A stretch of DNA of 64,000 nucleotides from positions 67,065 through 131,064 of the forward strand of contig JAVBWK010000035.1 of NCBI GenBank assembly GCA_036677505.1, given 5' to 3'. A model generated the notes under the pieces. That model searched no databases and was not told the origin of the DNA. It saw nothing but the letters and a program-made list of their open reading frames with translations. Positions 43,725 through 51,663 of the stretch are shown in pieces; positions within the stretch are counted from its first letter, which is position 1, and each line of letters begins with the position of its first letter. The translations under genes and the position numbers were made by a program. The DNA comes from UBA2227 sp036677505 (lineage in GTDB: Bacteria; Bacillota_I; Bacilli_A; Erysipelotrichales; Erysipelotrichaceae).

Positions 43725-44169
43725 GATTTTCCTCCTTTAATTTGTTCAACATGACGATTTCGCCATGTTCGATTTTTCCCGTCGGCAGCCAGCCGAAGGA
43801 GCGATACAACGCATCAGCACCATGATTTTCGGGTTCATATGATAAGAAAACTTCTGAAGCACCCATCTCACGAAATTTTTCTAATGCGAGTTTTACGGCT
43901 TCTCTGCCCAATCCCTGACGCTGGAATTTCTCATCGATCATCAGTCGCCACAGCCAGAATTCCTGATCTTCTTTGTTGTGACCGAGCATCACAAATCCGA
44001 CCATCTGATCGTCCTGATAAATCCCGTAAGGGAAGGCAGAACCATAGTGGATATATGCCTGAGCAATCGAATAAACATTGGGAGCGACGAAATTTTTCTG
44101 ATGTTCACTGACACTGAGCCGGGTACAGTCCCTGAAATTCTCCTCGTTGATTTCTTTAAGAATGATCAT
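43717..44169 (-). CDS. GNAT-family acetyltransferase (BltD/PaiA-like)
   Basis: A 150-residue acetyl-CoA-dependent N-acetyltransferase. The N-terminal ENFRDCTRLSVSEHQKNFVAPNVYSIAQAY resembles the spermine/spermidine acetyltransferase BltD. The acetyl-CoA loop RLMIDEKFQRQGLGREAVKLAL (about residues 76-97) and NHGADALYRSFGW complete the fold. A polyamine or similar amine is a reasonable but unproven substrate. Confidence 0.85.
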   Translation of the reverse strand: MIILKEINEENFRDCTRLSVSEHQKNFVAPNVYSIAQAYIHYGSAFPYGIYQDDQMVGFVMLGHNKEDQEFWLWRLMIDEKFQRQGLGREAVKLALEKFREMGASEVFLSYEPENHGADALYRSFGWLPTGKIEHGEIVMLNKLKEENHV

Positions 44170-44240
44170 TTGTAATCCCTCATTTCACCTTATATTATGC
44201 ACTGCAACATAACAGTAATTCAACCTTATTTCCGTAAATG

Positions 44241-44249
44241 TGATATAAT
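44241..44249 (+). promoter_or_regulatory. Extended -10 promoter of the deacetylase gene
   Basis: TG-A-TATAAT, 26 nt before ATG 44275. Confidence 0.5.
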
Positions 44250-44274
44250 TAGCGTGGGTATGGAGGGAATGTCA

Positions 44275-45204
44275 ATGAGCAGGGGTAAGATGATATTTTC
44301 GAAAGTCTTAATGGCAGGCATAGCGTTGTTGTTGCTTGCTTTTTCTATGCGTCCGGTAACCGCACGAACCCTTCAGAAGCGCGGATATCCATACAGACCT
44401 TCGGATATTGAAGTTGTGGATCGGGCATTGAAGCATCTGACAATCCATCATCAGTATCCTTTTCTCAGAAATTCATTTTTAGAGGATCAGCGTGTGCATC
44501 GGCTGTTATTAAGTCAGCCGAAAATCATTCTTCAGGCACATCGCGAACTGGTTGAAGAGCAGCGTCTCAGACAGGAAGCACTGTTTCCGAAAATCCGAAT
44601 CATTGATCCCGATAAACCGATGATCGCTTTGACGTTTGATGACGGCCCAAGACCTTCGACGAATCGGGTGTTTGCTTCGTTGAAAAAGTATAATGTCGTC
44701 GCCACCTTCTTTGTTATCGGTATGTATGTCAACGGTAAGCGGGATTTGCTCAGGCAGATGACCGAGGCGGGGAATGAAATCGGAAATCACTCGTGGTCTC
44801 ATTTGAATCTGCGTGAGATCACTTCGGAAGAAGTTGAAGCTCAGATCAAGCGGACTGATGATGCGATCTTGCGTGCGACGTCTGTTTATCCTGCGTTTGT
44901 GCGTCCGCCGATGGGCTTGTTTGATTCTAAGCTGCGTTCGGTGATCGGAAACCGGCAGATTGCCTTGTGGAGTATTGACACACTGGATTGGAAGCATAAA
45001 AACTGGGAACTGACCATGGCATCTGTCAGTCAGGTTCAGGACGGAGATATCATCTTGATCCATGATCTGGTGGAATCGACCGCAGCGAACATTGAGGAAA
45101 TGATCGTGTATCTGGTTGAACAAGGATATCAGTTGGTTACTTTAAGCGAGCTGGTCAGGTATCGCCAGGTGAATCAGAGAGTCGTGCGATTTGCCCGCCC
45201 ATAA
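44275..45204 (+). CDS. Polysaccharide deacetylase
   Basis: A 309-residue exported NodB-fold deacetylase. An N-terminal signal anchor (about residues 8-28) precedes a linker rich in charged residues. The catalytic domain begins at ALTFDDGPRPSTNRV (metal-binding Asp pair), followed by GNHSWSHLNL (metal-binding His pair), the VRPPMGLFD motif and the LWSIDTLDWK motif. Removal of acetyl groups from peptidoglycan or another glycan is expected. ATG 44275 lies 8 nt after GGAGG. Confidence 0.9.
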   Translation: MSRGKMIFSKVLMAGIALLLLAFSMRPVTARTLQKRGYPYRPSDIEVVDRALKHLTIHHQYPFLRNSFLEDQRVHRLLLSQPKIILQAHRELVEEQRLRQEALFPKIRIIDPDKPMIALTFDDGPRPSTNRVFASLKKYNVVATFFVIGMYVNGKRDLLRQMTEAGNEIGNHSWSHLNLREITSEEVEAQIKRTDDAILRATSVYPAFVRPPMGLFDSKLRSVIGNRQIALWSIDTLDWKHKNWELTMASVSQVQDGDIILIHDLVESTAANIEEMIVYLVEQGYQLVTLSELVRYRQVNQRVVRFARP

Positions 45205-45221
45205 GATGATATGATGTTAAT

Positions 45222-45247
45222 GACCCGGATGACTGTCCGGGTTTTAT
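45222..45247 (+). terminator. Terminator of the deacetylase gene
   Basis: ACCCGGA-TGACTG-TCCGGGT followed by TTTATTAT. Confidence 0.8.
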
Positions 45248-45359
45248 TATCCGATGAGCCGGCATTCACACATTTCGTTGTGTTTTCACCGAGGACTCTT
45301 GAAACATCGGCATAAATACCGTAATCTATAGATAGACATTTTAGTTTATCGGAGGGTGT

Positions 45360-46364
45360 ATGAAAAAAAGCGGAATTGCCCGGTTGTTTGCGTTTATGCA
45401 GATACTTTATGATTTGACGGACGATGAGCATCATAAGACGCGCGAGGAAATCGAGGAGTTGCTCAAAGAGCGCGATATCGAGATGAACCGGAAGACCTTT
45501 TATACGTATATTGATGAACTCAAAGCGGCCGGAATCGATGTCGCTTCCAGGAAAACCGATAAATATTACTACTATATCAACAAACGTCAGTTCGATTTTG
45601 CGGAAACCAAACTGCTGATCGATGCCGTTCAGTCCGCCCGTTTTATCACGCGTGAAAAAAGTGAAGAGTTGATCAAGAAAATCGGCAAACTGATGAGTCT
45701 GTATCAGGCGGCCGATCTCAAGCGAAAACTGTATATGAGTGAGCGCACCAAAACGGTTAATAAGAATATTTATAAAAATGTGGATGAAATTCATGATGCA
45801 ATCACCAAAAACAAGAAGATTTCGTTCCGTTACTTTGACTACACTTTGGATGTTCATCATAATAAAAAGAAGCAGTATCGCAAACAGGGCAAAGAGTATG
45901 TCATTTCGCCTTATTCTTTGGTTTGGGCAGAGGACAATTACTATGTGATTTCTCATTATCCGGAGCATACCGGACTGACCAATTTCCGGGTTGACCGGAT
46001 GGATATGATTCAAATGACCAATCAGCCTCGCGAAACCCTGGCGAAGGTGACCGGAAAGAGTGACTTCTCGATATCAAGATACAGTCAGAATATATTCTCG
46101 ATGTTCTCGGGGGATGTCCAATGGGTTTCCTTACGATTTGATAACGATTTGCTTAATACAGCGATCGACCGCTTCGGTCAGCATGCACAGATGAAACGTT
46201 TTGATGATACAACCTTTATTGCCGATGTCGAAGTGCAGGTATCACCGACATTCTTTGCCTGGCTGTTTCAGTTTGGTAAGAAAGTCAAAATCCTGGCTCC
46301 GGCAAGTGCTGCGAAGAAATATACGGACTATTGTGAGGCGGTATTGAACGAATATCGCAATTAA
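45360..46364 (+). CDS. WYL-domain transcriptional regulator
   Basis: A 334-residue regulator: N-terminal winged helix (residues 8-60, MQILYDLTDDEHHKTREEIEELLKERDIEMNRKTFYTYIDEL) and a WYL ligand-sensing domain (about 145-230, FRYFDYT then YVISPYSLVWAEDNYYVISHYPEHTGLTNFRVDRM) with a C-terminal extension. WYL regulators respond to nucleotides or nucleic acids in the known cases. Followed at 10 bases by a hypothetical gene; the target is unknown. Confidence 0.9.
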   Translation: MKKSGIARLFAFMQILYDLTDDEHHKTREEIEELLKERDIEMNRKTFYTYIDELKAAGIDVASRKTDKYYYYINKRQFDFAETKLLIDAVQSARFITREKSEELIKKIGKLMSLYQAADLKRKLYMSERTKTVNKNIYKNVDEIHDAITKNKKISFRYFDYTLDVHHNKKKQYRKQGKEYVISPYSLVWAEDNYYVISHYPEHTGLTNFRVDRMDMIQMTNQPRETLAKVTGKSDFSISRYSQNIFSMFSGDVQWVSLRFDNDLLNTAIDRFGQHAQMKRFDDTTFIADVEVQVSPTFFAWLFQFGKKVKILAPASAAKKYTDYCEAVLNEYRN

Positions 46365-46373
46365 GGAGGGTAG

Positions 46374-46682
46374 ATGATGAACAACGAAGACGTCCTTTGG
46401 GAGTTGATGGAGGATGGGTTGGAAGATACCGATCTGGCACAAAATGACCGTTTGGAAGATATGTTGGATATGATCGAAGACCACTGTCTGGCTGCCTGTC
46501 TGGATCAGGGGAAAAGCTATACGACCGTATCTTCGGTCAAATCGCTGCTTCAGCTGGATGCCTCTCATTGGGAAGAATTTATGGAAATGCTTAGAAGCAT
46601 GCGGGTCATGGGAGCAAAAGTCACGGTTACCGAGTTGGATGATGAAGATGAATTGCTGATCAACTGGGGCATACTGCATTGA
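46374..46682 (+). CDS. Acidic hypothetical protein
   Basis: A 102-residue, very acidic, soluble protein (EDVLWELMEDGLEDTDLAQNDRLEDMLDMIEDHC at the N-terminus). I do not recognise a family. Its good ribosome site (AAGGAGGG) and the tight fit between its neighbours support expression; the start may be ATG 46374 or 46377. Its stop overlaps the TTG start of the nuclease gene. Confidence 0.6.
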   Translation: MMNNEDVLWELMEDGLEDTDLAQNDRLEDMLDMIEDHCLAACLDQGKSYTTVSSVKSLLQLDASHWEEFMEMLRSMRVMGAKVTVTELDDEDELLINWGILH

Positions 46683-47128
46683 GAAAAATTCTTGCTCTTT
46701 TCGTGATTCTCTGTTTTTTTGGCTGTGAATCTTTGCCGACACAGGGTTCGCGGACAGTCGTTACCCTCGATCGCTGCATCGATGGGGATACGGCCTGGTT
46801 TTATCCGATCGGCAAGGCAAGATTTCTGTATATCGATACACCGGAGATTTACCCGCATATGCAGCCTTACGGTCAGCAAGCCGCCGATCATACATGTCAG
46901 CGGCTGAGTGAAGCAAAACTCATTCAGATTGAATATGACGGGCAGCGTCAGGACAGTTACGGCAGGGCTTTGGTATGGGTGTGGGTGGATGATCAGCTGC
47001 TTCAGGAAGAACTGGCTTTACTGGGTTATGTACAGAAACTGTATGACTATGGCGATTATCGGTATGAGCGAAGAGTCGATGATGCCATCAAAGAGGCAAA
47101 GAAAAATAAAGCCGGGATTTATCAGTGA
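46679..47128 (+). CDS. Thermonuclease-like lipoprotein
   Basis: A 149-residue secreted staphylococcal-nuclease-fold protein. The short signal peptide ends in a lipobox FFGC with Cys at about residue 16. Catalytic landmarks are RCIDGDTAWF (about 37-46), RFLYIDTPE (about 53-61) and DSYGRALVWVWVD (about 94-106), retaining the Asp, Glu and Arg positions of the family. The start is TTG 46679, overlapping the upstream TGA. It probably degrades DNA or RNA outside the cell. Confidence 0.82.
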   Translation: MRKILALFVILCFFGCESLPTQGSRTVVTLDRCIDGDTAWFYPIGKARFLYIDTPEIYPHMQPYGQQAADHTCQRLSEAKLIQIEYDGQRQDSYGRALVWVWVDDQLLQEELALLGYVQKLYDYGDYRYERRVDDAIKEAKKNKAGIYQ

Positions 47129-47138
47129 TCCCGGCTTT
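47108..47138 (+). terminator. Terminator of the nuclease gene
   Basis: 11-bp perfect stem AAAGCCGGGAT / ATCCCGGCTTT with a 9-nt loop that contains the TGA stop. Confidence 0.8.
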
Positions 47139-47140
47139 GC

Positions 47141-48463
47141 TTATGATTCATTTTGTTCGTCTTCATCCACAGTCGGCAAGACAGTCAGGATGACCTTCTC
47201 TATGCGCTTCTCAGTTACCTGAGCAATTTTGAAATGCAGATTTCTGAAGCTGATTTCACTGACATTGCCATCTTCGGGAATAAATCCCAGAAGACTGATG
47301 ATAAATCCGCTCAGAGTTTCATATTCATCGACCGGGAAACCCACTTCGAAGCGTTCTTCCAACTCTTCAAGGTTCATCATGCCGCTGACCTCATAACTGT
47401 CATCCGCCAGCTTCTTGAAATCAATCAGTTCTTCATCATATTCATCGAAGATGTTACCGACGATCTCTTCGACCAAGTCTTCGATCGTAACGATCCCGGC
47501 GGTACCGCCGTATTCATCGATGACGACCGCAATGTGGGTTTTCGCCAATTGCAACTCGACGAACAGCTCATCGATTTTTTTGGAAGTCGGAACGAAATAC
47601 GGTTTGCGGATGCTGTCTTTTAATGAGAAATTCTCTATGTTCTTTGCGTTGATCAGCGGAATCAGATCTTTAACGTGCAGGATACCGACGATATCGTCAA
47701 TATTGTCTTCATACACCGGAATCCGGGTGAATTTCTCCTGATTGATCAGTTCGATGATTTCATCGAGATTGGCTGAGACAGGCAGGCTGAACAGTTCCAT
47801 ACGGTGGGTCATGATGTCTTCCGCTTCTTTATTATTGAACTCGAAGATATTGTTGATCATGATCTTCTCACGCTCTTGAATCGTTCCTTTTTCCTCGCCG
47901 ACATCGACCATCATTCGGATTTCCTCTTCGGTGACATCACTTTGGGCAGCGTATGGATCGATGCCGAACATACGGACGATCAGGTTAGTGGAGAAGCTTA
48001 AAAATCGCACAAAAGGCGAGGCGATGGCTGAGATGACCAGCAAGACCGATACGACCGAGAAGGCAATCGGTTCCGCTTTGGTCATGGCTATCCGCTTAGG
48101 AACGAGTTCACCGAATACCAAGGTAAAGTATGACAGTATCAATGTAATCACAATGACAGTTGCGACCCGCAGGATACTGTCAGATATCTGGATGTCGGTC
48201 GTTTTGATTAGGGCTACCAACGGTTCGGCAAAGGTATCAGCCGCAAAGGCACTGGCTAAAAAGCCGGCCAGGGTAACGCCGATTTGGATGGTTGCCAGAA
48301 AACGGCTCGGTTCACCCAGCAGTTTAAGAAGCTGCTTGGCTTTTTTATGCCCGTCCTCCGCCATGACTTTGATTTTGTTATCATTGAGTGAAATCAGAGC
48401 GATTTCCGATGCGGCGAAAAACGCATTCAATGATATTAACAGGATTAAAAAGATGAATTCCAT
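47141..48463 (-). CDS. CNNM/CorC-type transporter (hemolysin family)
   Basis: A 440-residue membrane protein: CNNM transmembrane domain (residues 1-190, MEFIFLILLISLNAFFAASEIALISLN), two CBS domains (about 205-330, including DIMTHRMELFSLP and RIPVYEDNIDDIVGILHVKDL) and a C-terminal CorC_HlyC domain (about 345-425). Family members affect magnesium or other divalent cation efflux. ATG 48463 follows AGGTAGGG. A 49-codon ORF lies just upstream on the same transcript. Confidence 0.9.
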   Translation of the reverse strand: MEFIFLILLISLNAFFAASEIALISLNDNKIKVMAEDGHKKAKQLLKLLGEPSRFLATIQIGVTLAGFLASAFAADTFAEPLVALIKTTDIQISDSILRVATVIVITLILSYFTLVFGELVPKRIAMTKAEPIAFSVVSVLLVISAIASPFVRFLSFSTNLIVRMFGIDPYAAQSDVTEEEIRMMVDVGEEKGTIQEREKIMINNIFEFNNKEAEDIMTHRMELFSLPVSANLDEIIELINQEKFTRIPVYEDNIDDIVGILHVKDLIPLINAKNIENFSLKDSIRKPYFVPTSKKIDELFVELQLAKTHIAVVIDEYGGTAGIVTIEDLVEEIVGNIFDEYDEELIDFKKLADDSYEVSGMMNLEELEERFEVGFPVDEYETLSGFIISLLGFIPEDGNVSEISFRNLHFKIAQVTEKRIEKVILTVLPTVDEDEQNES

Positions 48464-48473
48464 TCGTATTTCC

Positions 48474-48623
48474 CTACCTTTGTGCAAATGACAAAAAGAG
48501 CATTTTTTGCCCTTGGTTCATTCTTGGATGTTTGTTTTTGATATGCTGATCGGTATCTGCGGAGCTTAAAACGACAGTGCTGTTTTCGATTCGTCTATCC
48601 GCGTCCCCGGGGTCATCATTCAT
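48474..48623 (-). CDS. Upstream small ORF in the CNNM/CorC leader
   Basis: A 49-residue ORF on the minus strand, ATG at 48623, TAG at 48474, with AGAGGT about 11 nt before the start. It follows a good promoter (TTGGCA-N17-TATAAT, 48659-48687) by about 35 nt. The product is polar and basic at the C-terminus (KNKHPRMNQGQKMLFLSFAQR is its last 21 positions minus none beyond the stop), resembling no family I know. Its stop overlaps the ribosome site of the CNNM gene, so it could be a small protein or a regulatory leader peptide. Confidence 0.55.
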   Translation of the reverse strand: MNDDPGDADRRIENSTVVLSSADTDQHIKNKHPRMNQGQKMLFLSFAQR

Positions 48624-48658
48624 AGTTCAAATTACCTCTTTGTTTTTTTAACAGTCAA

Positions 48659-48687
48659 ATTATAGCACAGATTTTTGAAATTGCCAA
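48659..48687 (-). promoter_or_regulatory. Promoter of the small ORF and CNNM gene
   Basis: Minus strand TTGGCA (48682-48687), 17-nt spacer, TATAAT (48659-48664). Confidence 0.7.
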
Positions 48688-48692
48688 AAAAA

Positions 48693-48716
48693 TGAAAAAA
48701 CCGTCGTGCGACGGTT
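48693..48716 (-). terminator. wrbA terminator
   Basis: AACCGTCG-CA-CGACGGTT followed by TTTTC on the minus strand. Confidence 0.85.
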
Positions 48717-48721
48717 GAGAA

Positions 48722-49318
48722 TCATTTCAGTTTGGCGGCGACTTCCAGCAAACGGCGGGTCTGATGTTCAACGGCTTCTTTGACATCTTCGACCATTTCA
48801 CCCTGCTGATTGACGCTGACGCTGGTGCCGTAGGGATTTCCGCCGGCTTTGAATATGGATGCATCGGTATAGCCCGGAGCAACGACGATCGCACCCCAGT
48901 GATACATCACCGTATACAGAGACAGGATTGTGGCTTCCTGACCGCCATGGGGATTCTGTGCCGATGACATAGCGCTGACCGCCTTGTTCATCAGCTTGCC
49001 TTGAGCCCATAATCCGCCTTGGATATCTAAGAATTGTTTCATTTGGGCGGCCATATTGCCAAAGCGGGTCGGTACACTGAAGAGAATGGCATCCGCCCAA
49101 TCTAAATCGGCTGAAGTTGCGACAGGGATATCTTGGGTGGCTTGTTGTACGGCTTTCCATCCCGGCTGTGAGTCGATGACGGATTGCGGAGCCAGCTCAG
49201 CAGCTTTGACTAAACGTACTTCGGCACCGGCCTGTTCAGCCGCCTGCTTGGCCCACTTGGCCATCTGAAGATTTGTACCATAAGTACTGTAATATACAAT
49301 CGATAGTTTTGTTGACAT
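48722..49318 (-). CDS. wrbA: NAD(P)H:quinone oxidoreductase, WrbA type
   Basis: A 198-residue flavodoxin-fold protein reducing quinones by two electrons and so limiting redox cycling. The FMN loop YYSTYGTNLQMAKW (about 9-22), VPTRFGNMAAQMKQFLD (about 82-98) and SSAQNPHGGQEATILS (about 119-134) are WrbA signatures. ATG 49318 after AGGAGG. The promoter region carries an operator-like palindrome (49332-49348) shared with the YodB-like regulator gene nearby, indicating quinone-stress control. Confidence 0.92.
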   Translation of the reverse strand: MSTKLSIVYYSTYGTNLQMAKWAKQAAEQAGAEVRLVKAAELAPQSVIDSQPGWKAVQQATQDIPVATSADLDWADAILFSVPTRFGNMAAQMKQFLDIQGGLWAQGKLMNKAVSAMSSAQNPHGGQEATILSLYTVMYHWGAIVVAPGYTDASIFKAGGNPYGTSVSVNQQGEMVEDVKEAVEHQTRRLLEVAAKLK

Positions 49319-49331
49319 ATGTCCTCCTATG

Positions 49332-49348
49332 ACTTACAAATAGTAAGT
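49332..49348 (-). promoter_or_regulatory. HxlR/YodB-type operator at the wrbA promoter
   Basis: Perfect palindrome ACTTAC-N5-GTAAGT overlapping a possible -10 (TACTAT on the minus strand). 15 of 18 bases match the site at 50195. Confidence 0.6.
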
Positions 49349-49368
49349 AACTATCAAAAGTATATTAA

Positions 49369-49389
49369 AAGTGACGATGATTGTCACTT
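49369..49389 (-). terminator. Terminator of the DUF1003 gene
   Basis: AAGTGAC-N7-GTCACTT, followed on the minus strand by TTTTAATA; it overlaps the stop codon. Confidence 0.6.
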
Positions 49390-49842
49390 GTTTTGCTCAT
49401 GATTTTTTTCCAGCAGCTCTTTGATGATTTTCTGTTCTTTCTTTATCGCCGTAATCTCATTTTTCAATTGGTTCAGCAGGACGATGGATTGCTGATCGAC
49501 CAGATAATCATTTTCGATCCTCAGGCTGTCCTTGGCTTCCTGACGGTTTTGTGACATCATGATGATCGGTGCCTGAATGGCGGCGATGCAGGACAATACC
49601 AGATTCAGTAAAATAAAGGGGTATGGATCAAATGGTTTTGTGAGCAATACGAAGGCATTGGTAAGGATCCATATAATCAGAACCGCAATGAACCCGAATA
49701 TAAATCCCCAGCTGCCGATCTTGGATGAAATGAAATCGGAGGCCCGCTCACCAAAGGTCAGTTGCTGTTGATGGATCTCATTGACACTTCTTCCTTCGGA
49801 CTGAGAAATGACTTCTGACATTTGCTTTCTTCTTTTTGTCAT
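49384..49842 (-). CDS. DUF1003 membrane protein
   Basis: A 152-residue protein of the DUF1003 family. Two transmembrane helices (about residues 45-65 and 80-100; GSWGFIFGFIAVLIIWILTN and FDPYPFILLNLVLSCIAAIQAPIIMMSQNRQ) are followed by a coiled-coil tail (about 110-150). ATG 49842 follows GGAG and lies 2 bases from the hxlR stop, so both belong to one operon; ATG 49821 is an alternative. Function unknown. Confidence 0.85.
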   Translation of the reverse strand: MTKRRKQMSEVISQSEGRSVNEIHQQQLTFGERASDFISSKIGSWGFIFGFIAVLIIWILTNAFVLLTKPFDPYPFILLNLVLSCIAAIQAPIIMMSQNRQEAKDSLRIENDYLVDQQSIVLLNQLKNEITAIKKEQKIIKELLEKNHEQNK

Positions 49843-49843
49843 A

Positions 49844-50161
49844 TTAAACTCCGTGCCATTTGGTTGCCCATTGGCCGATTTTGTCCATGGCTTCCTTGAG
49901 GTCTCTTCCTTTTTCACTCAGCTGATATTCCACCCGGATCGGATGGGAGTCGTTGACTTTGCGGATGATCAGACCTTCGTCTTCCAGTTCTTTCAGCCGA
50001 AACGTCAGCATCCGTGCGCTTAACTGCGGGATGATCTGTTCCAGTTGTGAGAAGCGCAGATTATTTTGCATCAGTGAATGGATGATCAGTCCGTTCCAGC
50101 GCTTGCCGAGGATTTCAAAGGCATGTTCAAACTTTGGACAAAGCTTGATTTCAGTGCTCAT
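49844..50161 (-). CDS. HxlR-family regulator, YodB/CatR-like
   Basis: A 105-residue winged-helix repressor. The N-terminal CPKFEHAFEILGKRWNGLIIHSLM closely follows B. subtilis YodB, including the redox-active Cys (Cys8 here, Cys6 in YodB). The C-terminal cysteines of YodB are absent, so sensing would be by the single-Cys thiol (as in S-alkylation). YodB and CatR control quinone and azo reductases, matching the nearby wrbA. ATG 50161 after AAGGAAGTGA. Autoregulation is suggested by the operator in its promoter. Confidence 0.88.
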   Translation of the reverse strand: MSTEIKLCPKFEHAFEILGKRWNGLIIHSLMQNNLRFSQLEQIIPQLSARMLTFRLKELEDEGLIIRKVNDSHPIRVEYQLSEKGRDLKEAMDKIGQWATKWHGV

Positions 50162-50181
50162 GCTATCACTTCCTTTGTCAT

Positions 50182-50215
50182 ATTATATCACATAACTAAC
50201 AAAAGGTAAGTAGTA
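50182..50215 (-). promoter_or_regulatory. hxlR promoter and operator
   Basis: Minus-strand extended -10 TG-A-TATAAT (50182-50190). The operator-like ACTAAC-N5-GTAAGTAGTA (50195-50215) covers the -35 region and matches the wrbA site. Confidence 0.55.
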
Positions 50216-50268
50216 TGAATATAGCACAGAAACACAAATATGTTAAAATATGAATAGGAGGATTTTGT

Positions 50269-51174
50269 ATGAACTTATTTGATTTTCTGCTTGAAAAAGC
50301 AGCTTTACAACCGAAAATGACGATGGCGGTTGCGGTCGCTCAGGATGAAGATGTACTGTCGGCGGTAAGCAAGGCAGTGGCCCATGGGTTTGTGGATGCA
50401 GTACTGGTAGGGGATGAAGCAAAAATCCGTGATATCGCGAAAGAACATCATTTTGATATCTCGCCCATGCGCATCATTGATCAGCCCGATCCGGTTTTGG
50501 CCAGTGCGAAGGCAGTATCATTGGTTGCTCGGGGAGAATGCGGACTGCTGATGAAGGGACTGGTCGATACTTCCGTCATCCTAAAGGCTGTTCTCAATAG
50601 AGAAGAAGGATTGCGTACCGACCGGATCATTTCCCATGTCACGGTGGCGCAGGTAACGGCAATCGACCGTTTCTTTCTGATTACTGATGCGGCAATGAAT
50701 CTGTATCCGGATTTGGCTGCGAAGAAACAGATCATTGATAATGCGGTGCATGTGGCTCATGCTTTGGGAATTAAAGTGCCTAAGGTCGGGGCGGTGTGTG
50801 CAGTTGAGAAAGTAAATCCGAAAATGCCGTGTACGTTGGATGCCAAGGAACTCTCGGATATGGCCAAACGCGGGGAAATCGAGGGTTGTGAAGTGGACGG
50901 TCCCTTTGCTTTGGATAATGCGGTATCCGTGTTGGCGGCGAAACATAAGGGAATTACGACGCCCAATGCCGGGATGGCGGATATCCTGCTGGTACCGACC
51001 ATTGAGGCCGGCAATATGCTTTATAAATCGGTTACCTTCTTTGCCGGTGGTACGGCTGCCGGGATGATCGTCGGAGCGAAAGCGCCGATCGTTCTCACCT
51101 CTCGGGCAGACAGTGATTTGAATAAACTGGTTTCGATTGCGTTAAGTGTCGTGGTCGCGGGTTATCAGGGATAA
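50269..51174 (+). CDS. ptb: Phosphate butyryltransferase
   Basis: A 301-residue phosphate acyltransferase of the Ptb type, interconverting butyryl-CoA (or branched acyl-CoA) and acyl phosphate. Characteristic parts are GECGLLMKGLVDTSVILKAVLNREEGLRT (about 86-114), VCAVEKVNPKMPCTLDA and ADILLVPTIEAGNMLYKSVTFF. No butyrate kinase gene follows, so the usual ptb-buk pair is split or the enzyme serves another role. Extended -10 TG-T-TAAAAT at 50241-50249. Confidence 0.88.
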   Translation: MNLFDFLLEKAALQPKMTMAVAVAQDEDVLSAVSKAVAHGFVDAVLVGDEAKIRDIAKEHHFDISPMRIIDQPDPVLASAKAVSLVARGECGLLMKGLVDTSVILKAVLNREEGLRTDRIISHVTVAQVTAIDRFFLITDAAMNLYPDLAAKKQIIDNAVHVAHALGIKVPKVGAVCAVEKVNPKMPCTLDAKELSDMAKRGEIEGCEVDGPFALDNAVSVLAAKHKGITTPNAGMADILLVPTIEAGNMLYKSVTFFAGGTAAGMIVGAKAPIVLTSRADSDLNKLVSIALSVVVAGYQG

Positions 51175-51224
51175 AAAAGCAGGATAAATTTTTTAATTTG
51201 TGTTACAATCGTTTCGGTGATTGT

Positions 51225-51551
51225 ATGAAAGAAATCGTAGAGTGTTATAAAGTCGATACCGTGTCCTTACAAAGGAATGACGGGTTTTGGCTCGATGAAG
51301 GTCAGTTGATTCTGCGTTCGGTCAATGTGGGTGAACTGGTCATAGACCGATATCAGAGTCCATATGCTGAAGCTCGTTTTACCTTGAGCGAAAATGACAC
51401 GCTGGCGATGATGCTTTTGTTGGATGCGGATCAGGACAGTTTCTCATACCGGCTGAATCAACATTTCGACGGTGCGGCTGTGTTGGATCGTTTCAAGCGT
51501 TTCTGTGATGAGCATCGGTTTAAATACGAGTATCAGTTTATTACTGATTGA
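51225..51551 (+). CDS. Hypothetical protein
   Basis: A 108-residue soluble protein starting MKEIVECYKVDTVSLQRNDGFWLDEGQLILRSV-type beta-rich sequence. I do not recognise it. ATG 51225 lies after GGTGATT, close behind the ptb gene, and a terminator follows, supporting a real gene. The N-terminal half looks like paired strands and the C-terminal half helical (VLDRFKRFCDEHRFKYEYQF). Confidence 0.55.
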   Translation: MKEIVECYKVDTVSLQRNDGFWLDEGQLILRSVNVGELVIDRYQSPYAEARFTLSENDTLAMMLLLDADQDSFSYRLNQHFDGAAVLDRFKRFCDEHRFKYEYQFITD

Positions 51552-51558
51552 CACAATG

Positions 51559-51592
51559 AAACACGCACTGAATTAATCAGGGCGTGTTTTTT
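51559..51592 (+). terminator. Terminator
   Basis: AAACACGC / GCGTGTTT arms enclosing CTGAATTAATCAG, then further T residues. Confidence 0.75.
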
Positions 51593-51629
51593 GATTGCGA
51601 AAAAAACGCGAATGACCTCGCAAATAATC

Positions 51630-51638
51630 TGATATAAT
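51630..51638 (+). promoter_or_regulatory. Extended -10 promoter of the alpha/beta hydrolase gene
   Basis: TG-A-TATAAT, 26 nt before the ATG at 51664. Confidence 0.5.
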
Positions 51639-51663
51639 GAAAGTAACAAAATGAGGTGATGCT

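Noticed and set aside
49309..49324. TGACATATGTCC at the wrbA start as another Crp/Fnr operator
   Set aside because: The match is made of the wrbA start codon, its second codon and the GGAGG site, so it is probably coincidence.
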